Assembly: GCA_015060965.1 (NCBI GenBank)
Contig: SUXN01000001.1
Span: forward strand, 1 to 64,000
Source of the DNA: Bacteroidales bacterium
Lineage (GTDB): Bacteria > Bacteroidota > Bacteroidia > Bacteroidales > Bacteroidaceae
Direction of reading: 5' to 3'
Length of the DNA stretch: 64,000 nucleotides
Each line of letters starts with the position of its first letter. The stretch's first letter is position 1. Under the pieces are notes generated by a model, which ran no database searches, had not been told where the DNA came from, and was given only the letters and a program-made list of their open reading frames with translations. The position numbers and the translations under genes are program-made. Shown here piece after piece: positions 16,484 to 26,673 of this stretch.

Positions 16484-19477
16484 TTAGTTTGTTTTATCCA
16501 ATTTTGACAGGCGCTCTTCAATCATGCCTGCGATGTCGTCATCCTCGTTATAATTGTTCTGCAATGATATGAGGTACTGTCTTGCCTCCATGTTCTTGCC
16601 TTGGGTTATGTATACGTCCGACAAGAGCACGAAACTGCGTGCAAGCCAATAGGTGTGAGGTGTGCTTGTCTCAATGTATTCCATAATCTCCTCCTCGCAC
16701 TCCTCGTACTGCCCGTCGTTGAACATAAGTTCTGCAAGCAGGTACTTGCTCTCGGCACCCTCTTTTGTGCGGGTGTCCTCGGCCAGCGGTTCAAGGTCGT
16801 CCATCGCGCTGTCAATGTCACCGAGTGCAATTTGTGCCTTTGCACGGCTGAACATTGCCTCACGCTCCCACTCGGGCTCAATGCCGTTCTTGCCGATTAT
16901 CTGGCTGGCGCTGCCGATGGTCTCGTTGTGGTCCTTTATCTGGCGTGCGGCACGCATGATGTTCATGTGGGCTGCTGTACGGCGCTCGTCCTGGATGGTT
17001 GTGGCAAGAACCTCCTTGAATGCCGCAATTGAGCTTGCGAACTCCTTCTTGCCGTAGAGAATCTCGCCGGTTAGCACGAGGGCCTCCTCATTGAACTTGT
17101 TGTTGGGGTATTCAGTAACGGCCTTAAGGTTCTTGAGCGCTGCATCATACTCTTTGTTGTTGTGCTGTATGAGGCCAAGATAATAGTGGCTGTTTAACCT
17201 GAATGCACCTTGCGGGAACTCGTTGAGATAGTCCTGGAACTTTGCCTCGGCCTTTGCCAGGTCTCTCTTGCTGTAGAATCTCTCTGCAGCGGTATATGCC
17301 AAGGTATCGAGTTCGTTGCTGTTTATCTTCTGCAGCCCGGTTGTGCTTGAGACATAGTCGGCATACTCACTCACGTTGCCCATTTCAATATAGATGTTCT
17401 TGAGGTCCTGCAATGCAATCTGGGCCTCCTCGCTGTGCGGGTACTGCTCGATGATATTCTTGTAAGCCTTGATGGCATTGCTGTTGTCGCCCCTGCTGTT
17501 GTATACCATGGCCTTTTCGGTAGCCGCACGGCGTGCAAGCTGGCTCTGTGGAAAACGTTGCACAAGCTTGTCGTACATAGCGATTCCATCCTTCTGCTTG
17601 CCCTGTTCAATGTATGTTCGTCCCAGTTCGTAATACGCCTGTTCGGAATATGTGCTGTTGGGGTACTCTGCTATCAGTTCTCTCAATGCCTGTGCTTTAC
17701 CCTCGTAGTCCTTTGACATTCCCAATGTTATGGCAGAGCGGAACAGTGAGTAGTCGGCATTCTTGCTGTCAATGCTTGTTGCCTTGTCATAATACTGCTT
17801 TGCGGTGTTGAACTGTCGCTGGTAGTAGTAGCAGTCGCCTATTCGGCTGTATGCGTCGGCGATGATGTTGCTGTCCTCGCCTTTCGAATTCCTTACAAAA
17901 CGCTCGAATTCGGTGCGGGCACTGCTGTAGTCCTTGTTCTGGAAAAGCACGTATGCAATTCCGTAGATCGCTTTGTTGCGGTTGCTTCCTCCCAATGCCG
18001 CTGACTGGCGGTACTGTTTGTCGGCACTTGCAATCTCTCCCACTTTGTAAAGCGCCTCGCCTTTCCAGAAAAGGGCGTCGGCATGTATCTCCTTGTCGTA
18101 CTTTGCAAGTTCCAGAGAACGGTTCATGTAGTTGATGGCCATCCTGTTGTTGCCGTTTATGAACTCCTGTACGCCAAGGCGGTAAAGGATATTCTGCTTT
18201 GCCTTGAGTATCTTTGCCGACGGGTTGTTTATCTTGTTGATTGACTCGAGGGCTACGTTATAGCTCTTTGTATTCATGTAAACGTCAACAAGCTGTTCGC
18301 CTATTGTGGATGCATGCTTTGAGTTCGGATACTCGTTCAGGAATTTTTCGAAAGTCCTTACTCCTTCGCCGAATGCCGAGTGGTTGGCTTTGTGAAGACA
18401 CATCGCATAGTTGTAAAGCGCTTCTTCCCTTACCTTGTCGCTGTGTGTCATCTGTGATGCAAGTTCAAAGGCCAGTCGTGCTCCGTTGGCATCGTTCTGC
18501 TCCAGCGCAATCATACCCTTGTGCAGCAATGCATTCTGTGATATCTCATCATCAAGGGTGGTGCAGTTGTCCAACAACTCCTTTGCCCTGTCGAGCTCGC
18601 CATTGTTGTAAAGGCTCAAAGCAAGCTGGTACATTGCTATACGCTGTGGCTTGGGGGTGTTGTTCGTGTACAGGCCAAGTGCCTTGATGGCTTTGTCATA
18701 ATTACCTTCGTTGAACTCTACTGCGCCGAGAATCTGGTGCATCTTCACTCCCTGGGGCTTGTCGCCGTGGTCGGCAATGAACCTCTCGGCGATGCCGCGT
18801 GCTGCCTCGTCGTTGCCACGCTTCAACTCAATGGCTGCAAGGTAGTATGGTATGTCAAGGTAGTAGCTGTCGCTCATCTGTATGCTCTTGAATCCTGAAT
18901 GAGCCTCGTTCAGCCTGTTGTGCTCGTAGTCGATTACTGCAAGATGAAAGGCTGCGTCTGTCGCATAGCGCTTGCTCTCGACTTTGAGTCGCTGCAACAT
19001 ATCCACAGCATTGCTCTCATTGCCGGTCTCCAGCAGTGAGAGTGCATAGTATAATGAAGCTCTCTGTCGTTCGTCTTTTGCAAGGCGGTTGAAGTCACAG
19101 TCGGCAAACAGCGCGCAGGCGCCCTCGAAATCCCCGTCAAAATAATGCGACTGAGCGATATATGCGTTCAACAGTTCCTTTTGTGAACTGTTGGGGTATT
19201 CTGCCAGGTACTGCATCATCAATGCCTTGCCCTTATGGTGATCGTTCTCGAATGTGGTAAGTGCTCTCTGCAGGTCATACTCCTGTCTTGTCCTCTCGTC
19301 AAGTCCACGTGGATCGATTTTTTCAATGAGTATCAGCGCGCTCTTGTACTCGCCGTCGGAGTGAAGCCGTTGGCACTCGGCGATGGCTTTCTTGCCATAT
19401 CCGGCCTCTGCAGCTGTCTGTGCAGTGGCAGCAAGGCCTAATGAAGCAAATGCTAATAGAACTAATTTTCTTTTCAT
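16484..19477 (-). CDS. Large periplasmic TPR-repeat protein
   Basis: A 997-residue exported protein: signal peptide 1-19 (LGLAATAQ), then tetratricopeptide repeats along nearly the whole length, visible as repeated pairs such as YPNSxxA, ALYNYAM, AYSRIGDCYYYQ and AYYELGRTY. The repeats around 400-900 resemble YbgF/BamD-type outer-membrane assembly helpers ('eYPnS' linkers). No enzyme motif was seen. It lies between a Nudix hydrolase and an outer-membrane barrel in one operon, which suggests a scaffold for assembling or coupling the barrel; this is inference. Confidence 0.8.
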   Translation of the reverse strand: MKRKLVLLAFASLGLAATAQTAAEAGYGKKAIAECQRLHSDGEYKSALILIEKIDPRGLDERTRQEYDLQRALTTFENDHHKGKALMMQYLAEYPNSSQKELLNAYIAQSHYFDGDFEGACALFADCDFNRLAKDERQRASLYYALSLLETGNESNAVDMLQRLKVESKRYATDAAFHLAVIDYEHNRLNEAHSGFKSIQMSDSYYLDIPYYLAAIELKRGNDEAARGIAERFIADHGDKPQGVKMHQILGAVEFNEGNYDKAIKALGLYTNNTPKPQRIAMYQLALSLYNNGELDRAKELLDNCTTLDDEISQNALLHKGMIALEQNDANGARLAFELASQMTHSDKVREEALYNYAMCLHKANHSAFGEGVRTFEKFLNEYPNSKHASTIGEQLVDVYMNTKSYNVALESINKINNPSAKILKAKQNILYRLGVQEFINGNNRMAINYMNRSLELAKYDKEIHADALFWKGEALYKVGEIASADKQYRQSAALGGSNRNKAIYGIAYVLFQNKDYSSARTEFERFVRNSKGEDSNIIADAYSRIGDCYYYQRQFNTAKQYYDKATSIDSKNADYSLFRSAITLGMSKDYEGKAQALRELIAEYPNSTYSEQAYYELGRTYIEQGKQKDGIAMYDKLVQRFPQSQLARRAATEKAMVYNSRGDNSNAIKAYKNIIEQYPHSEEAQIALQDLKNIYIEMGNVSEYADYVSSTTGLQKINSNELDTLAYTAAERFYSKRDLAKAEAKFQDYLNEFPQGAFRLNSHYYLGLIQHNNKEYDAALKNLKAVTEYPNNKFNEEALVLTGEILYGKKEFASSIAAFKEVLATTIQDERRTAAHMNIMRAARQIKDHNETIGSASQIIGKNGIEPEWEREAMFSRAKAQIALGDIDSAMDDLEPLAEDTRTKEGAESKYLLAELMFNDGQYEECEEEIMEYIETSTPHTYWLARSFVLLSDVYITQGKNMEARQYLISLQNNYNEDDDIAGMIEERLSKLDKTN

Positions 19478-19500
19478 TTTGTGTATAAAGTTTTTTGTTT

Positions 19501-20031
19501 TTACTCTTTGTGGTTCAGAATGCTTTTCAGCCTCTCGACTCCCTCCCTTATCGAACGCAGTCCGAACAGGCTGCTGTCAAGCTTCTCTATTGCCATCCAT
19601 TGCAGTTCCTGCACGTCATCGGCAGCGCACAGGTTTGCATTATCTGCTGTCCTGCACTCGAAAAAGAGGTCCATGGTGTGTATCTCCATGCCTGAGTAGC
19701 TGTATATGTTAGGGATACTGAACATGTATCTGGTAGTTGTCACTTTCAGCCCGGTCTCTTCAAGAACCTCCCGGATAACACCCTCTTCGGCGCTCTCGTG
19801 GCAATCGCAGAAGCCTCCCGGCAGGTCCAGAGTCCCTTTTGCAGGCTCCTTTGAGCGTGTGGCAACAAGAATATTCCCTTTTCCGTCGGTTATTACTGCC
19901 ACGTTTGCCGCTGATGGGTTTAGGTAGTATACGAAACCGCAGTTACCGCATCGTTTCGATTTGAAATCGTTCTCTGCGAAAGTGTCGCTGCCGCATTTGG
20001 GGCAGTGCTTGAAAGTGTCAAGTAGATGCAT
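19501..20031 (-). CDS. Nudix hydrolase with N-terminal zinc ribbon
   Basis: A 176-residue protein. C10, C13, C28 and C31 form a zinc ribbon (CPKCG, CGNCG). The Nudix box runs from G73 to L95 with the pattern Gx5Ex7REVLEETGL, complete. The zinc-ribbon plus Nudix layout is that of NudC/NADH pyrophosphatase relatives and of ADP-ribose-type hydrolases; the NudC SQPWPFPxS signature is absent, so the substrate is undetermined. The TPR gene begins 23 bases after its stop. Confidence 0.85.
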   Translation of the reverse strand: MHLLDTFKHCPKCGSDTFAENDFKSKRCGNCGFVYYLNPSAANVAVITDGKGNILVATRSKEPAKGTLDLPGGFCDCHESAEEGVIREVLEETGLKVTTTRYMFSIPNIYSYSGMEIHTMDLFFECRTADNANLCAADDVQELQWMAIEKLDSSLFGLRSIREGVERLKSILNHKE

Positions 20032-20056
20032 AAATTCCAGTTCCGTGTAATTTTGA

Positions 20057-20064
20057 CAAAGGTA
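20057..20064 (-). promoter_or_regulatory. Putative -7 box of the Nudix-TPR-barrel operon
   Basis: TACCTTTG on the minus strand fits TAnnTTTG, 25 bases before the Nudix start codon. No clear -33 TTG was seen. Confidence 0.4.
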
Positions 20065-20175
20065 CTTAATTTTTATCTCTTTCTTCTCTTTTTTGAGCCT
20101 ATGTTTAGATAATTTAATTAATATTCGTTATTATTTAATTGCTATGGCGCTTTTTGTTCATTTTTCTCTCGGATA

Positions 20176-20209
20176 TTGCCAAAATACAAAATAAAAAGTA
20201 GTATCTTTG
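20176..20209 (+). promoter_or_regulatory. Promoter of gpmI
   Basis: TTG (20176-20178), 23 bases, TATCTTTG (20202-20209): a good Bacteroidetes promoter. The leader would be about 80 nt. Confidence 0.5.
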
Positions 20210-20295
20210 CAATGATTTATGTAATATGGCCTCTTGCGGTGTTGCGGGTGGCTGTCAAGGTTAAGAAAAGTATAAAATATTAAAACTCAAATATT

Positions 20296-21795
20296 ATGGC
20301 AAACAAAGCATTATTGGTAATCCTCGACGGTTGGGGTGTAGGTAATCACGGTAAGGGTGATGTTATTTTTAACACTCCTACTCCATATTGGGATCATTTG
20401 GTATCTGTTTTCCCCAACTCGCAGCTTCAGGCAAGCGGTGAGAATGTAGGCCTTCCTGCAGGTCAGATGGGTAACAGTGAGGTAGGTCACCTGAATATCG
20501 GTGGCGGCCGCGTGGTTTATCAGGATCTTCTCAAGATCAACCGTGCAATTGCAGACGGCTCGATCGCACAGAATCCCCAGTTGGTTGCTGCTGTAGAGTA
20601 TGCAAAGAACAACGGCAAAAAACTGCATTTTATGGGTCTTACATCTGACGGTGGTGTACACAGCTCATTGGAGCATCTTGAGGCGATGTACAAGTTCGCT
20701 GCAGAGCAGGGCGTTGAGAACGCTTATGTACACTGTTTCATGGATGGTCGTGACACGGACCCCAAGAGCGGTGCAGGCTTCATCGAGCAGCTTACAGCAA
20801 ACGGTCTCAAGTTGGCTACAATCGTTGGCCGTTACTATGCTATGGACCGTGACAAGCGTTGGGAGCGTGTGAAGATTGCTTACGACCTTATCGTTAACGG
20901 TGAGGGCAAGAAGGCGGCTGATATGGTTGCTGCCGTCAAGGAATCTTATGAGGAGGGCGTGACTGACGAGTTCATCAAGCCTATCGTGAATACAAACTTC
21001 GACGGCCGCATAGGCGAGGGTGATGCTGTCATCTTCTTCAACTACCGCAACGACCGTGCAAAGGAGCTTACTGTTGTGCTCACACAGGAGGATATGCCTG
21101 CTGAGGGTATGAACAGAATCCCCGGCCTGCAGTATTACTGTATGACTCCATACGATGCCAAATTTACAGGTGTACACATCCTCTTCGACAAGGAGAATGT
21201 AGAGAATACTCTCGGCGAGTATATCGCAAAGCAGGGCATGAAGCAGCTCCACATTGCCGAGACCGAGAAATATGCGCACGTTACATTCTTCTTCAATGGT
21301 GGCCGTGAGACTCCATACGATGGCGAGGAGCGTATCCTTGTTCCATCTCCAAAGGTGGCTACATACGACTTGCAGCCCGAGATGAGCGCCTACGAGGTTA
21401 AGGAGAAACTCGTGAATGAGATCAACAGCGAGAAGTTCGACTTCATCGTTGTAAACTTCGCTAACGGTGACATGGTGGGTCACACAGGTGTCTACAGCGC
21501 AATCGAGAAGGCTGTGCTTGCTGTTGATGCATGCCTCAAGGACGTTATCGAGGCTGCACGTAACCACGGCTATGAGTCAATAATCATTGCCGACCACGGT
21601 AATGCCGACAACGCAGTCAATGCCGACGGTTCTCCAAACACAGCACACTCATTGAACCCTGTTCCTTGCGTGTATGTTACAAACAAGGAGAATGCTACAA
21701 TCGAGAACGGTATCCTTGCCGACGTGGCACCTACAATCCTCAAGATCATGGGTCTCGAGGCTCCTGCAGAGATGACAGGTAAGGCATTGATTTGA
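20296..21795 (+). CDS. gpmI: 2,3-bisphosphoglycerate-independent phosphoglycerate mutase
   Basis: Interconverts 3- and 2-phosphoglycerate in glycolysis. The 499-residue protein opens with LLVILDGWG (metal-binding Asp11), has the phosphorylated Ser61 in [12 protein letters not shown], and the metal ligands in ADHGNADN near residue 437. Length is slightly shorter than the usual 510. It uses Mn2+. A hairpin directly follows its stop. Confidence 0.96.
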   Translation: MANKALLVILDGWGVGNHGKGDVIFNTPTPYWDHLVSVFPNSQLQASGENVGLPAGQMGNSEVGHLNIGGGRVVYQDLLKINRAIADGSIAQNPQLVAAVEYAKNNGKKLHFMGLTSDGGVHSSLEHLEAMYKFAAEQGVENAYVHCFMDGRDTDPKSGAGFIEQLTANGLKLATIVGRYYAMDRDKRWERVKIAYDLIVNGEGKKAADMVAAVKESYEEGVTDEFIKPIVNTNFDGRIGEGDAVIFFNYRNDRAKELTVVLTQEDMPAEGMNRIPGLQYYCMTPYDAKFTGVHILFDKENVENTLGEYIAKQGMKQLHIAETEKYAHVTFFFNGGRETPYDGEERILVPSPKVATYDLQPEMSAYEVKEKLVNEINSEKFDFIVVNFANGDMVGHTGVYSAIEKAVLAVDACLKDVIEAARNHGYESIIIADHGNADNAVNADGSPNTAHSLNPVPCVYVTNKENATIENGILADVAPTILKIMGLEAPAEMTGKALI

Positions 21796-21816
21796 TTGTA
21801 AATAATAAAAATATAA

Positions 21817-21865
21817 GGTCTCTAAAGTCTCTGAAGTCATAAAGGGCTTTAGAGACCTTTGTTGT
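21817..21865 (+). terminator. Hairpin between gpmI and the DUF3109 gene
   Basis: A perfect 12-base inverted repeat, AGGTCTCTAAAG (21817-21828) and CTTTAGAGACCT (21847-21858), followed by TTGTTGTT. It fits a gpmI terminator, yet it ends only 12 bases before the next start codon. Confidence 0.6.
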
Positions 21866-21870
21866 TCAAT

Positions 21871-22452
21871 ATGGTACAGATTGGTGATACAATAGTCTCG
21901 TTCGACCTTTTTCAGGAGTTTTTCTTCTGTAACTTCACACATTGCAAAGGCGCGTGTTGTGTGGAGGGTGATGCCGGTGCGCCGGTGCTTTTGGACGAGG
22001 TGGAGAAACTGGAAGAGGCATATGAGATCATCGGTGAGGAGATGACTCCCGAGGCACGTGCCATTGTCGAGGAACAGGGTGTCGTGTATAACGACCGTGA
22101 CGGCGACCTTGTCACTTCGATTGTGAACGGCAAGGATTGCGTCTTTGCCTCGCGTGACGAAAACGGTAACTGCATATGTCTCATTGACAAGGCCTATCGC
22201 GAAGGGCGCACCACATGGCGCAAACCGATATCATGTTACCTTTACCCTGTTCGCTTGCGCAAGGTCGGTGACTATGTGGGTGTAAACCTGCATAAGTGGG
22301 ATGTATGCAGCAGTGCCTTCATCAAGGGCCGCCGCAAAGGAGTGAGGGCTTATGAGTTCCTTAAGGAACCGCTTATCGAGCGTTTCGGTCAGGAGTGGTA
22401 TGATGAACTTCTGGTTGTGGCAGAAGAGATGAAGAAGCAGGGACTTCTTTAA
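21871..22452 (+). CDS. DUF3109 family cysteine-rich protein
   Basis: A 193-residue cytosolic protein of the DUF3109 family. Cysteines C20, C25, C29 and C30 (FCNFTHCKGACC) and later ones in ISCYLYP and WDVCSSAF suggest a bound metal or iron-sulphur cluster, as in the related YkgJ-type proteins. Function is unknown. The start at 21871 is preferred over 21859, which lies inside the right arm of the upstream hairpin. A second small hairpin (22481-22501) follows its stop. Confidence 0.8.
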   Translation: MVQIGDTIVSFDLFQEFFFCNFTHCKGACCVEGDAGAPVLLDEVEKLEEAYEIIGEEMTPEARAIVEEQGVVYNDRDGDLVTSIVNGKDCVFASRDENGNCICLIDKAYREGRTTWRKPISCYLYPVRLRKVGDYVGVNLHKWDVCSSAFIKGRRKGVRAYEFLKEPLIERFGQEWYDELLVVAEEMKKQGLL

Positions 22453-22480
22453 CGGAGTGAAAGGCAAAAATATAAATATG

Positions 22481-22501
22481 CTGCAGAAGGCTTGTCTGCA
22501 G
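22481..22501 (+). terminator. Small hairpin after the DUF3109 gene
   Basis: CTGCAGA (22481-22487) and TCTGCAG (22495-22501) form a seven-base stem with a seven-base loop. There is no T-run, so termination would be weak. Confidence 0.3.
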
Positions 22502-22519
22502 TACTTTCGATAAAATGAT

Positions 22520-23473
22520 ATGATACTTTCAATTGTTTATTTTGTTGTCGGCATTGTGCTTGTGATTCTCGGTGCCGACTGGCTCACAAAAGGCGCATCC
22601 GACCTGGCGCGTCGTCTTAAGATGAGCGAGCTGATGATTGGCCTTACGATTGTTGCTGTTGGAACTTCATTGCCTGAGCTTGTGATAAGTGTCAGCTCGG
22701 CGTTGAGCGGGAATTCCGGAATATCTTTGGGCAATGTCCTTGGCAGTAATATTTTCAACAGCATGCTCATCCTTGGTGTCACCGCGATGATTACGCCAAT
22801 TGTCTTCAGCGGCAAGATGCTTTCGCGTGAGATACCATTCAACCTGTTGGCGTCTATCGTGATTCTGCTTGTGTCGGGCAGTATGCTTGTGGGTGGAGCT
22901 CCGGGAGAGTACATCACGCGTTATGGCGGTATGCTGTTGCTTTGCTTTTGTGCGGTATTCGTGCGTTATACTTTCAGCCTTAAAGGTGGCGAAGAGAAGG
23001 AAGCTGCGCAGCAACCGATGTCTGTGGGCAAGATACTGCTGTTTATAGTCGGCGGTCTTGCCGCGCTTGTGTTTGGAGGAAAGATGTTCGTCAGCGGTGC
23101 ATCTGATATCGCACGTGGCTTCGGCCTTTCCGAGGCTCTCATCGGTATCACCATTGTCTCGGTCGGCAGCTCGCTGCCCGAGTTGGCTGTATCGGTGAGC
23201 GCGGCACGTAAAGGTAATGTGGGCATTGCGCTCGGTAATGTGCTCGGCAGCAACATCCTGAACGTATTCTTTATCCTCGGCTGCAGTGCTACAATATCTC
23301 CGATATCACTTGAGGGATTCAGCCCTGTCGACTATTATGTGCTGTTGGCATCATCGCTTTTCATATATCTGTTCTGTGCTTTCTTCGGCAAGAACAAGAT
23401 AACCAGAATTGAGGGCTCACTGCTTGTCATGGGTTATGTGGCTTATATTGTGTATCTTATTATGGGAATCTGA
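22520..23473 (+). CDS. Calcium/sodium antiporter, YrbG-like (CaCA family)
   Basis: A 317-residue inner-membrane protein with two homologous halves, each holding the alpha-repeat motif: GLTIVAVGTSLPEL with GNVLGSNIFN (41-80) and GITIVSVGSSLPEL with GNVLGSNILN (about 206-250). The acidic residues in SLPEL bind the cation. About ten transmembrane helices are visible. The family exchanges Na+ (or H+) for Ca2+; which ions are used here is not shown. Confidence 0.9.
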   Translation: MILSIVYFVVGIVLVILGADWLTKGASDLARRLKMSELMIGLTIVAVGTSLPELVISVSSALSGNSGISLGNVLGSNIFNSMLILGVTAMITPIVFSGKMLSREIPFNLLASIVILLVSGSMLVGGAPGEYITRYGGMLLLCFCAVFVRYTFSLKGGEEKEAAQQPMSVGKILLFIVGGLAALVFGGKMFVSGASDIARGFGLSEALIGITIVSVGSSLPELAVSVSAARKGNVGIALGNVLGSNILNVFFILGCSATISPISLEGFSPVDYYVLLASSLFIYLFCAFFGKNKITRIEGSLLVMGYVAYIVYLIMGI

Positions 23474-23533
23474 TTTGCTTTTTTGGACTTAATTCCCTAA
23501 TTTTACACGAATTTTTGAAATAAGACCGACAAG

Positions 23534-24667
23534 ATGTCCGTAACGATAGTTAAAGTTGAAAACAATAGGCAACTCAAGCGCTTTGTGAAGTTCGGATATG
23601 AACTTTACAAGGAGTGCCCGTACTATGTCCCCGAGCTGTTCGAGGATGCGATGAACACGCTCCGCAAAGATCGCAATGCAGCCTTCGAGTTCTGTGATGC
23701 CGACTATTTTCTGGCATACAAGGACGGCGTGCTTGCCGGACGTATCGCTGTGCTTGTGAATAAGGTTGCCAACGAGAAGTGGGGGCAGAATGCCGCGCGT
23801 TTCGGGTGGGTTGATTTCATTGATGACAAGGAGGTTGTGGATGCGCTCTTTGCAACGGCAGAGAAGTGGGCGCGCGAGCGTGGTCTCACTGAATTGCAGG
23901 GGCCTTTGGGCTTTACCGACCTTGACCGTGAGGGTATGCTCATAGAGGGCTTTGACCGTTTGGGTACGATGTCTACGATATATAATTATCCTTACTATCC
24001 CGAGCATATGAACCGTCTGGGATTTGCCAAGGATGCCGATTGGGTTGAGTTCCTCCTGAAGATTCCCGAGAAGAAATGGGAGAAGGCCGAGCGTGTGGCG
24101 GCTATTGTAGAGCGCAAGTTCGGGCTGAGGACGCTGAGATGCAAGTCACGTTCTGAGTTGGCGAAACGTTATGGATATCAGTTGTTCGCTCTTGTCAACG
24201 AGTGCTATGCACCGCTGTACGGCTTCACGCCGTTGACCGATAAGCAGATAGACCAGCTCATAAAGATGTATCTTCCGGTGATTGACCTGCGTCTTATTTC
24301 CCTGGTTGTCGACAAGGATGACAATCTTGTCGGAATGGGTGTGAGCATATACTCCCTTGCCGAGGCTCTGCGCAAGAGTCGCGGAAGGATGCTCCCCTTC
24401 GGGTGGTGGCATCTGCTGAAGGCGCTTTTCGTGAAGCCTCCCAAACGTCTCGATTTCCTGCTGGTGGCGGTGAAACCTGAGTATCAGAGCAAGGGCGTCT
24501 TTGCGCTCATCTTTAACGAGATGTTGGATAATTTCATGAAGCTTGGTATTGTTGATGTCGAGAGCAATCCCGAACTTGAGACAAACCATAAGATCCAGAG
24601 TCAGTGGAGTGAGTTCGAGAAGGAGCAGCATAAGCGTCGCCGAGCTTTCAAAAAGGAGTTGTGCTGA
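23534..24667 (+). CDS. GNAT-like acyltransferase domain protein
   Basis: A 377-residue cytosolic protein common in Bacteroidetes. The N-terminal half (YELYKECPYYVPEL, DADYFLAYKDGVLAGRIA, then ELQGPLGFTDLDREGMLIEGF) and the C-terminal half (LVAVKPEYQSKGVFALIFNEML, about 310-332) look like GNAT-type beta-alpha units, the latter containing a reduced acetyl-CoA loop. The acyl acceptor is unknown. It lies 47 bases before parE. Confidence 0.65.
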   Translation: MSVTIVKVENNRQLKRFVKFGYELYKECPYYVPELFEDAMNTLRKDRNAAFEFCDADYFLAYKDGVLAGRIAVLVNKVANEKWGQNAARFGWVDFIDDKEVVDALFATAEKWARERGLTELQGPLGFTDLDREGMLIEGFDRLGTMSTIYNYPYYPEHMNRLGFAKDADWVEFLLKIPEKKWEKAERVAAIVERKFGLRTLRCKSRSELAKRYGYQLFALVNECYAPLYGFTPLTDKQIDQLIKMYLPVIDLRLISLVVDKDDNLVGMGVSIYSLAEALRKSRGRMLPFGWWHLLKALFVKPPKRLDFLLVAVKPEYQSKGVFALIFNEMLDNFMKLGIVDVESNPELETNHKIQSQWSEFEKEQHKRRRAFKKELC

Positions 24668-24714
24668 TGATGGACAATCCGTCAGCGGTTGGATAACAGA
24701 AAATATTTTGACAG

Positions 24715-26673
24715 ATGACCGAAGATACAAATTTGGAATTTAATGAGAATGTGCCTGTGGCGGCCGATTATACCGATGATTCGATACGCCATTTGAGTGA
24801 TGTGGAACATATACGTCTGCGTCCCGGTATGTACATCGGAAAACTGGGCGACGGCTCGCAGAGTGACGACGGTATATATGTGCTTCTCAAGGAGGTGATT
24901 GACAACAGTATCGATGAGTTCAAGATGGGCTTCGGAAAGCGTCTTGAGATTGATATCCTTGAGAACCATACTGTATGTGTACGTGACTATGGCCGTGGTA
25001 TTCCGCAAGGAATGATGATTGAGGCTGTGAGCAAGTTGAATACAGGTGCAAAGTACGATGACAAGGTTTTCAAGAAGTCTGTAGGTCTCAATGGTGTGGG
25101 TCTGAAGGCTGCCAATGCCTTGAGTACCAAATTTGAGGTACGCAGTTACCGTGACGGAGTCGTGCGCTCGGCATCTTTCGAGAAGGGTATCCTTGTATCG
25201 GACGTTACAGAAAACACCTCTGACGAGAACGGTACATTTGTCTCTTTCACTCCTGACAATTCGCTTTTCAGGAACTATGAATACCGTGCTGCGTATGTGG
25301 AGACCTTGTTGCGTAACTATACTTACCTGAACACCGGCCTCACAATCATGTTCAACGGCAAGCGCATACTCTCGCGTAACGGTCTTGCCGACCTGTTGAC
25401 CGACAATATGACGGCCGACGCTCTCTATCCGATAATCCACCTCAAAGGTACTGATATCGAGATTGCCTTTACCCATGCCCAGCAGTACGGCGAGGAGTAT
25501 TATTCGTTTGTCAACGGACAGCATACCTCGCAGGGCGGTACTCACCAGAGTGCTTTCAAAGAGTTGGTAGCGCTGACTATACATGACTTCTTTTCGGCAA
25601 AGAACTTCGAGTACTGTGACATACGTAACGGAATTGTCGCTGCAATTGCAATCAATATACAGGAGCCTGTCTTCGAGAGCCAGACAAAGGTGCGTCTGGG
25701 TTCTACCACCATTGCTCCCGACCCTGGAAGCATGAGCGTGAAGAAGTTCATCAGCGACTTTGTGAAGGAGGAACTTGATAACTTCCTGCACAAGAACCCC
25801 GACATCAGTGATGTGATGCTCTCAAAGATTGTGGCTTCGGAAAAGGACCGCAAGGAACTTGCAGGTCTTACGAAGCAGGTACGCGAGAAGGCAAAGAAGG
25901 TGAATATGCATAACCGCAAGCTGCGCGACTGCCGCATACACTACAATGACACAAAGGGCGACCGTATGGACGAGAGCTGCATCTTCATCACCGAGGGTGA
26001 CTCGGCGAGCGGTTCGATAACGAAGAGCCGTGACGCGAATACCCAGGCGGTATTCAGCCTCCGCGGAAAGCCTCTGAACAGTTTCGGCCTCAGCCGTGCC
26101 GTGGTGTACCAGAACGAGGAGTTCAACCTGTTGCAGGCTGCGTTGAATATTGAGGACGGTCTTGAGGGCTTGCGCTACAACAAGGTGATTGTGGCTACCG
26201 ATGCCGATGTGGACGGTATGCACATCCGTCTGCTGATGATAACATTTTTCCTGCAGTTCTTCCCTGAACTGATAAAGAAGGGACACGTATATATCCTGCA
26301 GACTCCGCTGTTCCGTGTACGCAACAAACGTAAATTGCCCCGTGGCAAGAAGGGCGCCGAGGAGCGTAAGGAGCAGAAGAGTGATTTTGAGACAATATAC
26401 TGCTACAGTGAGGAGGAGCGCATTGCTGCAATTGAGAAACTGTCACCCAACCCGGAGATAACACGATTCAAAGGCCTTGGCGAGATTTCTCCCGATGAGT
26501 TCCGTAATTTCATCGGTCCTGATATGCGTCTTGAGCGTGTTGAACTTCACAAGGACGATAAGGTTGAGGAACTTCTTGCGTATTACATGGGCAAGAACAC
26601 TATGGAACGCCAGAACTTCATCATTGACAATCTTGTTGTCGAAGAGGATAAGGCTAACGAGGAGGGCAAGTGA
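24715..26673 (+). CDS. parE: DNA topoisomerase IV subunit B
   Basis: ATPase subunit of a type IIA topoisomerase. The GHKL domain shows [10 protein letters not shown] (about 61-70), GRGIP and [14 protein letters not shown]; the Toprim domain shows TEGDSASGS (about 425-433) and the metal ligands [12 protein letters not shown] (about 495-506). Length is 652 residues, as expected for ParE rather than the longer GyrB forms. The ParC subunit is not adjacent. A GTG or ATG start of coaD overlaps its stop codon. Confidence 0.9.
   Translation: MTEDTNLEFNENVPVAADYTDDSIRHLSDVEHIRLRPGMYIGKLGDGSQSDDGIYVLLKEVIDNSIDEFKMGFGKRLEIDILENHTVCVRDYGRGIPQGMMIEAVSKLNTGAKYDDKVFKKSVGLNGVGLKAANALSTKFEVRSYRDGVVRSASFEKGILVSDVTENTSDENGTFVSFTPDNSLFRNYEYRAAYVETLLRNYTYLNTGLTIMFNGKRILSRNGLADLLTDNMTADALYPIIHLKGTDIEIAFTHAQQYGEEYYSFVNGQHTSQGGTHQSAFKELVALTIHDFFSAKNFEYCDIRNGIVAAIAINIQEPVFESQTKVRLGSTTIAPDPGSMSVKKFISDFVKEELDNFLHKNPDISDVMLSKIVASEKDRKELAGLTKQVREKAKKVNMHNRKLRDCRIHYNDTKGDRMDESCIFITEGDSASGSITKSRDANTQAVFSLRGKPLNSFGLSRAVVYQNEEFNLLQAALNIEDGLEGLRYNKVIVATDADVDGMHIRLLMITFFLQFFPELIKKGHVYILQTPLFRVRNKRKLPRGKKGAEERKEQKSDFETIYCYSEEERIAAIEKLSPNPEITRFKGLGEISPDEFRNFIGPDMRLERVELHKDDKVEELLAYYMGKNTMERQNFIIDNLVVEEDKANEEGK

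Noticed and set aside
20665-21567. Open frame of 300 codons on the minus strand
   Set aside because: Antisense to gpmI with no recognisable protein features.
24682-25791. Open frame of 369 codons on the minus strand
   Set aside because: Lies fully antisense to parE, whose motifs are intact; the frame has no family resemblance and arises from the codon bias of the true gene.
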